Part shown: positions 1 through 7,686 of the stretch, in pieces | Layout: each line of letters starts with the position of its first letter | Position numbering within the stretch: the first letter of the stretch is position 1 | NCBI GenBank assembly: GCA_017882905.1 | Contig: JADGOO010000141.1 | Location: forward strand, 1 to 34,364 | From: Acidimicrobiia bacterium | GTDB lineage: Bacteria; Actinomycetota; Acidimicrobiia; IMCC26256; PALSA-610 | Direction: 5' to 3' | DNA: 34,364 bases | Program-made: the position numbers and the translations under genes | Notes under the pieces: generated by a model | Database searches by the model: none | Seen by the model: only the letters and a program-made list of their open reading frames with translations | Told to the model about the DNA's origin: nothing

Positions 1-1343
1 GGCACACCTGTGCGGTGACCACCGCAGGCGCCGCGAAGTGCTGGGGTTACAACCCGAACGGAGAGCTCGGTGACGGCACGACGAGTACGCGCTATGCGCC
101 GGGCAACGTGTCGGGTCTCACGAGCGGCGTGAAGTTCATCAACGCCGGTGCCTTTCACACCTGTGCGGTGACCACCGCAGGCGGCGCGAAGTGCTGGGGC
201 CGCAACTACGAAGGCGAGCTCGGCGACGGAACTGGCTCGACGACGTATGTCCCCGTGAACGTGTCGGGACTCACGAGCGGCGTGAAGTACATCAACGCCG
301 GCGCGTACCACACCTGTGCAGTGACCACCTCCGGCGCCGCGAAGTGCTGGGGCGACAACTACAACGGAGACGTCGGCGACGGCACCGGCGGCACGCAGTA
401 CTCGCCCGTTGCCGTTTCTGGCATGGGCAGTGGTGTCGCCGGCGTCTGGGGCGGCGGCAACCACACGTGCGCCCTGACTACCGGGGGCGTCGTGAAGTGC
501 TGGGGTGCCAACTACAACGGTCAGATCGGTGACGGCACGAGCACCGACCGCTACACGCCCGTCACGGTGAACCTGGGCACGATCACACCACAGCCGTTCG
601 TCTCGATCGGTGGTGCCTCGTTCTACGAAGGCGATTCCGCCACCCACGTCGAGCACATCGCGGTCACGTTGAGCGACCCGTCGTCTTCGACGATCACCGT
701 CGGATACAAGGTGTTCAAGGGTCCGTCCGACACCGCCACACCAGGCACCGACTATGTGGCCGCGTCGGGAACACTCACGTTCTCACCCACCCTTGGTGGG
801 CTGACACCCACGGTGGCGTTGATCCCGATCACGATCAAGGGCGACACGACCGTCGAGGCCAACGAGTCGTTCACCGCGTCGTTGACCACCGCGTCCGGCG
901 CTCTGATCGGCCGGGGATCGTCGCGGGGCAGCATCCTCAACGACGACGCCGGATCGGGTCTGCGGCTCACGGTCGGCAACGCCGGCATCGTCGAAGGCAA
1001 CTCGGTCGCCACCGTCGGTGGATCGAACGCGGTCGAGTTCCACGTCACGCTCTCCCGCCCGGTGCCGTCGGGCCACGCCAACGTGGTCGTGAAGTACACG
1101 GTGACGGGCAGCACCGCGACGGGTTGCACCGGGCCGGGTACGGGCTGCGACTTCATCAAGGTCACCACCCCCGTGTCGCTCACGTTCACGCCCGGCCAGA
1201 ACGACAAAGCGGTGCTGGTCCGCACGTTCGCCGACACGACCGTCGAACCGAACGAGACGTTCTCCGTCAACCTCTCCGGCGCAACGGGCGGCGCCACCAT
1301 CATGAACGGCGTCGGCATCGGCACGATCATCAACGACGACTGA
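1..1343 (+). CDS. RCC1-repeat / Calx-beta surface protein, 5' truncated
   Basis: The reading frame is open to the left edge (His-Thr-Cys from base 3), so the true start lies outside the window. The first ~190 residues hold four RCC1-type repeats of 51 residues, each with an HTCA(V/L)TT motif, AKCWG or VKCWG, and GDGT, as in beta-propeller RCC1 proteins. Two Calx-beta domains follow (about residues 205-305 and 315-442), each ending in an I-x-NDD motif after a T(T/V)VE(A/P)NE(S/T)F strand. Such proteins are exported, calcium-binding or adhesive in known families. Signal peptide and anchor are not visible. The gene ends in NDD just before a hairpin. Function beyond extracellular repeat protein is not inferable. 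Confidence 0.85.
   Translation, partial: HTCAVTTAGAAKCWGYNPNGELGDGTTSTRYAPGNVSGLTSGVKFINAGAFHTCAVTTAGGAKCWGRNYEGELGDGTGSTTYVPVNVSGLTSGVKYINAGAYHTCAVTTSGAAKCWGDNYNGDVGDGTGGTQYSPVAVSGMGSGVAGVWGGGNHTCALTTGGVVKCWGANYNGQIGDGTSTDRYTPVTVNLGTITPQPFVSIGGASFYEGDSATHVEHIAVTLSDPSSSTITVGYKVFKGPSDTATPGTDYVAASGTLTFSPTLGGLTPTVALIPITIKGDTTVEANESFTASLTTASGALIGRGSSRGSILNDDAGSGLRLTVGNAGIVEGNSVATVGGSNAVEFHVTLSRPVPSGHANVVVKYTVTGSTATGCTGPGTGCDFIKVTTPVSLTFTPGQNDKAVLVRTFADTTVEPNETFSVNLSGATGGATIMNGVGIGTIINDD
3..600 (+). repeat. Tandem 153-bp RCC1-coding repeats
   Basis: Units begin at about 3, 156, 309 and 462 with a spacing of exactly 153 bp (51 codons). The first two units share a long near-identical stretch around CACACCTGTGCGGTGACC; the third and fourth diverge progressively. 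The period matches one RCC1 blade, so this is repeat expansion inside the coding sequence. More units may lie upstream of the window. Confidence 0.8.
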
Positions 1344-1378
1344 GCCACGAGCGCGGTTGGTTTCGAGCGCCACGGGCG

Positions 1379-1406
1379 GAGGGGGTACCCCAGCTGGTAC
1401 CCCCTC
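1379..1406. terminator. Hairpin between convergent genes
   Basis: A perfect 11-bp stem (GAGGGGGTACC with its complement) surrounds a 6-nt loop. It lies between the + stop at 1343 and the - stop at 1430, so it can serve both transcripts. There is no clear U-run, which is common in high-GC actinobacteria. The terminator role is inferred from position and stem strength. Confidence 0.7.
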
Positions 1407-1429
1407 GTCGTCCGGCGATGACGGACCGG

Positions 1430-2281
1430 TCAGGCGCGCGACGCGTCGGGGGGAACCAGTCGAGACGTGATCCCGCTCATGAGCTCGATCACGTCGCGCC
1501 GCGTCATGCTGCGAAACATCGCTTCGGCCGCACGGTTGGCCGAACCGGCCGCGATCGACGGTGTGGTGCCGAGCGCGGCGAGCGCGTCGGCCACCACAGC
1601 GGCGGGTTCCATCACACCCTTGAGGTCACCGCTCGCCGGTTGCGTCGACTGCCACGAAGGCGTGCGCGTGGAGCCGGGCCGGATGGCAACGACATCGACA
1701 CCGCGCCCTCGCAGCTCATACCAGAGCCCTTCGGCGAGCACGAGGTCGAAGGCCTTCGTCGCCGAGTAGAGCGCCACGTTGGCGGTGCCGGTCTCGGCAG
1801 CGAGTGACGACATCACGATGATCCCGCCGCGCGCGCGGGCCGCCATGCGCGAACCGAGCTCGTGGGTGAGCACGACCGGCGCGCGGCAGTTGATGTCGAT
1901 CGCGGCGACGAGCGCGGCGAGATCCGTCTCGATGAACGGACCAACCGGCGACCAGGCGGCGTTCGTCACGAGGAGACCGATCTCGAGATCACCGATCACG
2001 CGCCGCACCGCGTCGAGCAGCTGCTCCATGGGCTGACCGAGATCGACCACCGCCGTCACGACATCCACCGCGCCGGGCATCGCGCGCAGCTCGCTCGCAG
2101 TCGTCGCCAGTGCCGCTTCATCGCGGTCGAGCACCACGAGATCGATGCCCATGGCCGCGATCTGGCGGCAGTACTCGGCGCCCATGCCGTTCGCCCCGCC
2201 GGCCACGAGCGCGCGTGGGCCATAACGAGCGGCGAAGGCGGCAGGGTCGAGAGGCGGCGGCGCTGCGTGATCGTCGGGCAT
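1430..2281 (-). CDS. SDR family NAD(P)-dependent oxidoreductase
   Basis: A classical short-chain dehydrogenase/reductase of 283 residues. The cofactor loop is GGANGMG (a TGxxxGxG variant), followed by LVVLDRD at the end of beta-2, where an acidic residue favours NAD(H). The catalytic Ser is in SSLAAETG and the Tyr-Lys pair in YSATK. The fold continues through a typical IRPGSTRTP motif. The ATG at 2281 gives a normal N-terminus; a GTG at 2347 would overlap the stop of the upstream crotonase gene. It lies 41 bp downstream of that gene on the same strand, so the two are probably cotranscribed and may act on a common acyl-CoA or alcohol substrate. Substrate is unknown. Confidence 0.88.
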   Translation of the reverse strand: MPDDHAAPPPLDPAAFAARYGPRALVAGGANGMGAEYCRQIAAMGIDLVVLDRDEAALATTASELRAMPGAVDVVTAVVDLGQPMEQLLDAVRRVIGDLEIGLLVTNAAWSPVGPFIETDLAALVAAIDINCRAPVVLTHELGSRMAARARGGIIVMSSLAAETGTANVALYSATKAFDLVLAEGLWYELRGRGVDVVAIRPGSTRTPSWQSTQPASGDLKGVMEPAAVVADALAALGTTPSIAAGSANRAAEAMFRSMTRRDVIELMSGITSRLVPPDASRA

Positions 2282-2322
2282 CGCCGAACGGTACTTGTCG
2301 ACCGTGAGGCCGACCGGCCGCT

Positions 2323-3207
2323 CTAGAACTGTGGGTCTTTCCACCACGGGTAAGGCGCGGGCATATCGGCCGGGACACGACCGGGGAACGCCGCGGCCCG
2401 CTTCGCAATGAAGCTCTCGACTCCCTCACGGGCGTCGGCGCTACTTCCCAACGCATCCATGAGCGCGGAGTCGAGACGGTGTGCACCCATCGGGTGCGGC
2501 TCACCGAGCATGCGCCACATGAGCGCGCGGGTGACGGAGACCGAGACGGCCGAACAGCTCGTCGCGATCTCACGGCCCAACGCATACGCCTCGTCGAGCA
2601 GCGCCTCGGGTTCGTGCACCGAGCGAACGAGCCCGCCCGACAGTGCTTCGGCCGCGTCGAACACTCGACCGGTTGCGCACCACTCCATGGCGCGGCTGAT
2701 CCCGACGACGCGGGGCAGGAACCACGACGAGCACGCTTCCGGCACGATGCCGCGCCGGGCGAACACGAACCCGAAGCGGGCGGTCGTCGACGCGAGGCGC
2801 ACGTCGAACGGGAGCGTCATCGTGATGCCCACGCCCACCGCGGGGCCGTTGATCGCCGCGATCAGAGGCTTGGTGCACTCGAAGAATCGCAGCGCCACGA
2901 TGCCACCTTCGTCGCGGTGGCGACCGTCGGCCTCGTGGACCACGCCACTGTCGGCAGCGAGGTCGCTGCCGTGATCGAAGGTGCGCCCGCCGCCGCCGAG
3001 ATCCGCTCCCGCGCAAAAGCCGCGGCCTCGGCCGGTGACCACGACGGCGCGCACGTCGGGATCGGCGTCGACGGCGTCGATCGCCGCGCACAGCTCGTGC
3101 TGCATGCGCACGGTGAACGCGTTGAGCTTGTCGGGCCGATCAAGCGTGATCGTGGCGATGTGGTCGTCGACCTCGTAGGCGATGTGCGTGAACGGTGAGC
3201 TCGGCAT
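2323..3207 (-). CDS. Enoyl-CoA hydratase/isomerase (crotonase) family protein
   Basis: 294 residues with the crotonase fold: ITLDRPDKLNAF near the N-terminus, the oxyanion-hole loop GRGFCAGADL, and a second oxyanion segment GPAVGVGITM. In the catalytic region the IVPEACSSWFLPRVVG segment supplies the Glu equivalent to E164 of rat mitochondrial hydratase, while the E144 position looks replaced (FVFARRG). Hydratase activity is therefore uncertain; isomerase or another crotonase chemistry is possible. The ATG at 3207 was chosen because the preceding codons look non-coding. The gene is divergent from the leader ORF and flavoprotein operon (98 bp between this start and 3306) and precedes the SDR gene, suggesting a short beta-oxidation-like unit. 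Confidence 0.88.
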   Translation of the reverse strand: MPSSPFTHIAYEVDDHIATITLDRPDKLNAFTVRMQHELCAAIDAVDADPDVRAVVVTGRGRGFCAGADLGGGGRTFDHGSDLAADSGVVHEADGRHRDEGGIVALRFFECTKPLIAAINGPAVGVGITMTLPFDVRLASTTARFGFVFARRGIVPEACSSWFLPRVVGISRAMEWCATGRVFDAAEALSGGLVRSVHEPEALLDEAYALGREIATSCSAVSVSVTRALMWRMLGEPHPMGAHRLDSALMDALGSSADAREGVESFIAKRAAAFPGRVPADMPAPYPWWKDPQF

Positions 3208-3276
3208 GTGCCGTGCGTAGCACACCACCGGGCGTGGCTGGCAGACTCGGGCGTACCCCACAACCAAGGAGTCGCC

Positions 3277-3309
3277 ATGCCGACCCGTTTCACAGGAGAC
3301 CGAACATGA
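3277..3309 (+). CDS. Putative 10-aa leader ORF upstream of the flavoprotein operon
   Basis: ATG at 3277 is preceded by AAGGAG (3266-3271) at 5 nt, the strongest ribosome-binding site in the region. It encodes MPTRFTGDRT and stops with TGA at 3307-3309, which overlaps the ATG of the next gene as ATGA. The flavoprotein's own AGGAG (3294-3298) lies inside the leader. This is seen directly; translational coupling is the inference. There is no Cys or other codon run that would indicate classical attenuation. Confidence 0.45.
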   Translation: MPTRFTGDRT

Positions 3310-4433
3310 CTGCAACACCCTTCCTCGACGTGCTCGAGGACCTCATCGCCGGTGTCGTCGAACCGTCCGCGGCCGACGTCGACGCCAACGGAACGTTCCC
3401 ACGCGCCGCCGTGACCGCCCTGGGCGAGGCAGGGCTGCTCGGCCTCCTGAGCTCCACCGAAGTCGGCGGGCACGGTGGCACGCTCGACGATGCCGCCCAG
3501 GTCGTACGGCGCCTCGCCGCCAGCTGCGCGAGCACCGCGATGGTCGTGTGCATGCACTACTGCGCAACGTCCGCGATCGAGCAGTTCGGTCCGATCGAGA
3601 TCCGTCGTGCGATCGCCTCCGGCCATCACCTGTCGACGCTGGCCTTCTCCGAGACGGGGTCACGCAGCCAGTTCTGGGCTCCGATGGGCACAGCCGTGAT
3701 CGACAACGACGATGTGGTCCTCAACGCACACAAGAGCTGGGTCACGTCGGCGGGCGAAGCCGACTCCTATGTCTGGACGAGCCGGCCGGCTTCCGGCACA
3801 CCCGGCGCGACGCTGTGGCTGGTGCCCGCCGACGCGCAGGGCGTGAAGGTCGCCGCACCGTTCGACGGGCTCGGGCTGCGCGGCAACGCATCGAGTCCGG
3901 TCCTCGGCACCGACGTGCGCCTGCCCGCGTCGAGCGGCCTCGGTGACGATGGCGCCGGCCTCGACATCGCGCTCGGCGTCGTGCTCCCGGTGTTCCAGAT
4001 CCTGAATGCCTCGTGCAGCCTCGGCCTCACCGACGCGGCGATCGCGAAGGTGATCGGCCATGTCACCTCGGCACGCTTCGAGCATCTCGACCAGACGCTC
4101 GCCGATCAGCCCGTCACGCGCCAGCACGTGGCGCACATGAAGAACCAGGCCGACGCGGCCGCCACGCTGGTGGCCGACGCCATCGTGGCACTCACAACCG
4201 GTCGGTCCGACGCGCCGCTTCGAATGCTCCAATCCAAGGCCGTCGCGGGCGAGACTGCCCTGGAGGTGCTCGACCGCGCCATGCGAGTAGGTGGTGGTGC
4301 CGCGTTCCGCAAGGACATCGGCATCGAGCGCCACTTTCGCGACGCGCGCGCGTCGGCTGTGATGGCACCCACGATCGATGCGCTCCAGGAGTTCATCGGC
4401 CGAGCGCTCTGCGGCATGCCGCTGTTCGGGTGA
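3306..4433 (+). CDS. Acyl-CoA dehydrogenase-like flavoprotein
   Basis: 375 residues with the acyl-CoA dehydrogenase/SfnB/DszC-like fold. It has an N-terminal helical domain, the flavin segment LAFSETGSRS, a middle beta domain, and a C-terminal helical domain with RVGGGAAFRKDIG and ERHFRDAR. Where medium-chain dehydrogenases carry the catalytic Glu in an EGT motif, this protein has MAPTIDALQ, so the usual base is missing. It could use a Glu elsewhere, or be an oxygen-using group D flavin enzyme. The start is ATG 3306 with AGGAG 7 nt upstream; earlier in-frame Met codons precede non-coding-looking sequence. It is first in a tight operon with a PhnD/SsuA-fold protein and a TusA-diiron fusion. 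A sulfur or small-organic oxidation role is inferred only from context. Confidence 0.85.
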   Translation: MTATPFLDVLEDLIAGVVEPSAADVDANGTFPRAAVTALGEAGLLGLLSSTEVGGHGGTLDDAAQVVRRLAASCASTAMVVCMHYCATSAIEQFGPIEIRRAIASGHHLSTLAFSETGSRSQFWAPMGTAVIDNDDVVLNAHKSWVTSAGEADSYVWTSRPASGTPGATLWLVPADAQGVKVAAPFDGLGLRGNASSPVLGTDVRLPASSGLGDDGAGLDIALGVVLPVFQILNASCSLGLTDAAIAKVIGHVTSARFEHLDQTLADQPVTRQHVAHMKNQADAAATLVADAIVALTTGRSDAPLRMLQSKAVAGETALEVLDRAMRVGGGAAFRKDIGIERHFRDARASAVMAPTIDALQEFIGRALCGMPLFG

Positions 4434-4444
4434 GGAGTCAGGCC

Positions 4445-5308
4445 ATGACGATCACCCGACCCTTCACTCTCGGCGCAGTCGCTTACGACCCCAAGGTGGT
4501 CACCATCTGGGAGGGGTTCAAGGACTGGTTCGCCACACGCGACTTCGCGTTCGACTACGTCCTGTACTCGAGCTATGAAGCGCAGGCTGAGGCCCACCTC
4601 GCCGGCGACGTTGATGTCACGTGGGACTCCCCGCTGGCGTGGGTGCGCACACGGCGACTCGCCGCCGCGGCAGGGCGCGAAGCGCGTGCGGTGGCGATGC
4701 GCGACACCGATCAGAACCTCACGTCGGTGGTGCTCGTACGATCCGCCAGCGACATCATCGACGTGGCGCAGCTCGCTGGTCGAGCTGTGGCCACGGGTGC
4801 GATCGACTCGCCGCAGGCCACGTTGCTGCCGCTTGCGCACCTCGCCGACCGCGGCCTCGATCCGGGTACCTCGTTCACGGTTCGTCGCTTCGATGTGATG
4901 GTCACCAAGCATGGTGATCACGTGGGCGGCGAGCGCGACGCGGTGCGAGCGCTCATGGACGGCGAAGTCGACGCGGCGTGCGTGATCGACGGCAATCAGC
5001 TGCTGTTCGCCAAGGAGGGCACGATCGCTCCCGACGCGGTGCGGGTGCTCAGCCGAACGGGCGTGTACGACCACTGCACGATGACGGTGCTCGACGACGC
5101 GCCCCGGTTCATCGTGGAGCGGTTCATCGAGCTACTGCTGTCGATGTCGTTCGACGATCCAGAGGTCCGTCCGCTGCTCGAGCTCGAAGGACTTCGTGCG
5201 TGGCGGCCGGGCCGTACGTCGGGATACGAGCTGTTGGAACAGGCCGTCGACCGCCTCGGCTTCTACGGCGCCGACGGCACGATCCTGGTGGAGGGCTACC
5301 CGCGGTGA
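4445..5308 (+). CDS. PhnD/SsuA/transferrin-fold substrate-binding-like protein, no signal peptide
   Basis: 287 residues resembling periplasmic binding proteins of the PhnD/SsuA type. An N-terminal lobe has YEAQAEAHLAGDVDVTWDSP, the typical segment that inspects a small ligand. A second lobe has VRSASDIIDVAQLAGRAVATG, then a return to the first lobe around EVDAACVIDGN. It begins MTITRPFTLG with no signal peptide or lipobox, and no permease or ATPase gene is adjacent, so a cytosolic sensor or enzyme is as likely as transport; MqnA/MqnD and Thi5 are known enzymes of this fold. The ATG at 4445 has GAGGAG 7 nt upstream and lies 11 bp after the flavoprotein stop. The stop overlaps the next GTG start as GTGA. 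Confidence 0.8.
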   Translation: MTITRPFTLGAVAYDPKVVTIWEGFKDWFATRDFAFDYVLYSSYEAQAEAHLAGDVDVTWDSPLAWVRTRRLAAAAGREARAVAMRDTDQNLTSVVLVRSASDIIDVAQLAGRAVATGAIDSPQATLLPLAHLADRGLDPGTSFTVRRFDVMVTKHGDHVGGERDAVRALMDGEVDAACVIDGNQLLFAKEGTIAPDAVRVLSRTGVYDHCTMTVLDDAPRFIVERFIELLLSMSFDDPEVRPLLELEGLRAWRPGRTSGYELLEQAVDRLGFYGADGTILVEGYPR

Positions 5309-6522
5309 CGCGCGAACGCACCACCGTCGACCTCGGAGCACTCGGGTTCGACGGTGGCGCCGACGTGCTCGTGAAGCTCGCGCTCGCCGACCGTCAAGTC
5401 GGCGACGAGATCGCGGTGCGCGGCGAGCATCCCGATCTCGCGGGTCACGTCGCCACGTGGTGCCGGCAACAGGGCCACCGGTGGCGGTCGACCGACTCGC
5501 CCTCCGACGGCGACGCGATCGGGTTCATCGAGCGGGGCTCGGCCGTGAGCGCGCGATGGATCGGCGCCGAACGCTGCGGTCACGCCGATCCGACGACCGA
5601 GGGCGCGATCGATGCTGCGCCCCCGGCTTCGTGGGGCCTCGCGGCGCGCGGCGCCGCAGTCGAACCCGGCGGCCCGACGCCGCAGTTCCGCCTTGGCGTT
5701 CGCGAGGAAGTGTGGACCGACCGCGCCGCACCGCTCTACGCGCAGGCCGCGGCGGCGCAATGGGACCCCGCGACGGCGGTCGACTGGTCGGCGCCCATCG
5801 AGCACGATCTTCGGGTCGAGGCCGCCATCGTGCAAGTGATGACGTTCCTCATCGAGAACGAGGAAGCCGCGCTCGTGGTGCCCGCCCGGTTCCTCGGCCA
5901 GATCCATCCTCACTTCCGAGAGATCCAGCAGTTCCTCGCCGTCACGGTTGCCGATGAGGCGCGCCACATCGAGGTGTTCAGCCGGCGAGCCACGATGTCG
6001 GGCCACGACCTCGCGCTGTCGACGGTAGGCGGGCGCACGTCGCTGCAGACGTTGCTCGACGAACCCGACTACGCCACGGCGAGCTTCCTGCTCTCCGTGA
6101 TGGGAGAGGGCACATTCGTCTCACTGCTCGGGTTCTTGGAACGGCACGCACCCGACTCGAGCACGCGGCGGATCGCTCATCTCACCCGCGCCGACGAAGC
6201 GCGCCACGTCGCGTTCTCCCTGGCCCACCTCGAGCGCCACGCCCATGTTGAGCCCGACCTGCGCAGCCGGCTCGCCCGCGCCGTCGAGCAGCGCCACCGC
6301 GCGCTGCAAGGCACCGCGGGCCTCAACGAAGACGTGTTCGATGCCCTCGTGGTGCTCGCCGCAGGCGACATCACACCCGAGCGCGTGCGCACCGGATGGC
6401 AACACGTGCAGGCGTTGCAGGTCGAGATGAGCGACGCGCGCCGAGCGCGCCTCGCTCGCCTCGGGTTCACGGCCGGTGAATCTGAAGCCCTGTCGTCGCT
6501 GCACACCCGCAACTTCATGTGA
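5305..6522 (+). CDS. TusA/SirA-like domain fused to a ferritin-like diiron protein
   Basis: 405 residues from GTG 5305, which overlaps the preceding stop as GTGA. Residues ~8-65 resemble a TusA/SirA fold (GDEIAVRGEHPDLAGHVATWCRQQGH) but lack the N-terminal CPxP cysteine, so persulfide transfer by the canonical residue is unlikely. Residues ~130-400 form a helical bundle with a complete diiron ligand set: Glu in IENEE (184-187), E218xxH221 in DEARH, Glu268 in GEG, and E298xxH301 in a second DEARH. This fits ferritin-like diiron oxidases or oxygenases rather than storage ferritin. The flavoprotein and binding-fold neighbours suggest one oxidative pathway. The substrate is unknown; the TusA assignment is from pattern only. 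Confidence 0.78.
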   Translation: MTRERTTVDLGALGFDGGADVLVKLALADRQVGDEIAVRGEHPDLAGHVATWCRQQGHRWRSTDSPSDGDAIGFIERGSAVSARWIGAERCGHADPTTEGAIDAAPPASWGLAARGAAVEPGGPTPQFRLGVREEVWTDRAAPLYAQAAAAQWDPATAVDWSAPIEHDLRVEAAIVQVMTFLIENEEAALVVPARFLGQIHPHFREIQQFLAVTVADEARHIEVFSRRATMSGHDLALSTVGGRTSLQTLLDEPDYATASFLLSVMGEGTFVSLLGFLERHAPDSSTRRIAHLTRADEARHVAFSLAHLERHAHVEPDLRSRLARAVEQRHRALQGTAGLNEDVFDALVVLAAGDITPERVRTGWQHVQALQVEMSDARRARLARLGFTAGESEALSSLHTRNFM

Positions 6523-6534
6523 CCGGGCGATAGC

Positions 6535-7182
6535 TCACTTGCCCGCTCGGCCGGCGTACATGGAGCTCAGCATCTTCGGTCCGGCTATGGAGAAGCGCTC
6601 GAGGTGCTCGATCTCGAGCCCCGATGCTGCGATCAGGGCCGCGTGGTCGCGATCGAGGTGACACCCTCCGGCGAAGCGCTGCTGGAGCGCGTCGAAGCGA
6701 TGTTGACGGCGCGCCACCTTCGGGTCGTCGGAGAGGCCGTGCTCGAGGAACACGAGGTGACCGCCCGGCCGCAGCACACGCCGCACCTCTCGCAGCGCTT
6801 GGTCGACATCGGGGATCGTGCACAGCGTCCATGTGCTCACTGCCGCGTCGACCGACGCGTCATCGAGCGCGACGGCCGCACCGTCGATGCCGACGAACTC
6901 GACCGAGATCGGCGATGCCGCCAACCGCTTGGCCGCGAGCTTGCGCGCGACCAGCGCGGGGTCGACCGCGTACACGCGCTGCACCGACGGCGGATAGAAC
7001 GGCATGTTGGTGCCGCTCCCGAAGCCGAGCTCGAGCACGGTTCCCGTCAACCCAGCGATTGCCCGCTGCCGCAGCTTCCCGATCGCGCGGCTGCCGAGCG
7101 CGACGTCGACCAGCCGCGGCAAGACCTGTCGCTCGTAGAAGCCCACAGCAAAGTCTCTCAGAGCGAGCCGGCGCCGCGACAT
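6535..7182 (-). CDS. Class I SAM-dependent methyltransferase
   Basis: 215 residues. Motif I is VLELGFGSGTN; VYAVDPA follows as the acidic loop of motif II, then a DAAVSTWTLCTI motif and EVRRVLRPGGHLVFLEHG (motif IV/post-IV). This is the Methyltransf_11/25 type (UbiE/COQ5-like), common in actinobacteria, with a short positively charged N-terminal helix (RRRLALRDFAVGFYERQVLPR). The acceptor is unknown; a lipid, quinone or small lipophile is typical of the group. It is convergent with the diiron gene (12 bp between stops) and divergent from the small membrane protein at 7254. Confidence 0.88.
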   Translation of the reverse strand: MSRRRLALRDFAVGFYERQVLPRLVDVALGSRAIGKLRQRAIAGLTGTVLELGFGSGTNMPFYPPSVQRVYAVDPALVARKLAAKRLAASPISVEFVGIDGAAVALDDASVDAAVSTWTLCTIPDVDQALREVRRVLRPGGHLVFLEHGLSDDPKVARRQHRFDALQQRFAGGCHLDRDHAALIAASGLEIEHLERFSIAGPKMLSSMYAGRAGK

Positions 7183-7253
7183 TCGGGGGTCACTGTGGTC
7201 GTCCGGCCGGAGGGGCCACCGCGCCCCGTGCCGGTATCGCTACTGTCGCCGTC

Positions 7254-7637
7254 GTGAACCCGAGGCGCGTGCGCAATGCGGCGTTGGCGATCGCCGCGGT
7301 CCGCGTCGGCGCCGGTGTCGCGCTCGGCGCCTCCCCGGGCCGATTCCTGCGGTGGGAACCGAGCGTTGCGCGCAGCTCGATGCCGTTGACGCTGCGAACG
7401 GTCGGTATCCGTGATCTCGCAGTGGGCCTCGGCACGCTGAGCGCGGTGCGATCCGGCACGCCCCAAGACCTTCGCCGATGGCTGCTCGCCGGCCTCGTGA
7501 GCGACGGACTCGACGTCGCCGCGGGCGCGGCGAGCACTCGCTCCATCGGCGTGCGCGGGGTCATCTCGGCTGCGATGGCCGCGCCCATGGTGTGCATCGA
7601 CATCTACGCCGTGACCATGCTCCGATCACCCACGTAA
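7254..7637 (+). CDS. Small integral membrane protein (DUF4267-like)
   Basis: 127 residues starting at GTG 7254. About four hydrophobic segments alternate with short Arg-rich loops: ALAIAAVRVGAGVALGA, IRDLAVGLGTL, LLAGLVSDGLDVAAGA, and AAMAAPMVCIDIYAV. The arrangement GIRDLAVGLG plus a SDGLD motif resembles the DUF4267 group of actinobacterial membrane proteins, whose function is unknown. No good ribosome-binding site was seen, so translation may be leaderless. It is divergent from the methyltransferase gene (71 bp between starts) and 49 bp before the kinase reading frame. Confidence 0.65.
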   Translation: MNPRRVRNAALAIAAVRVGAGVALGASPGRFLRWEPSVARSSMPLTLRTVGIRDLAVGLGTLSAVRSGTPQDLRRWLLAGLVSDGLDVAAGAASTRSIGVRGVISAAMAAPMVCIDIYAVTMLRSPT

Positions 7638-7686
7638 CACGACGACTCGGTGCGTCCGCTCGTCGCTCGCGCTAGGTTCGACGGGC

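Noticed and set aside
4013-5308. The longer frame upstream of the PhnD/SsuA-fold protein
   Set aside because: Residues before ATG 4445 are Arg/His-rich antisense-like translation of the flavoprotein; the ATG at 4445 has a good ribosome-binding site.
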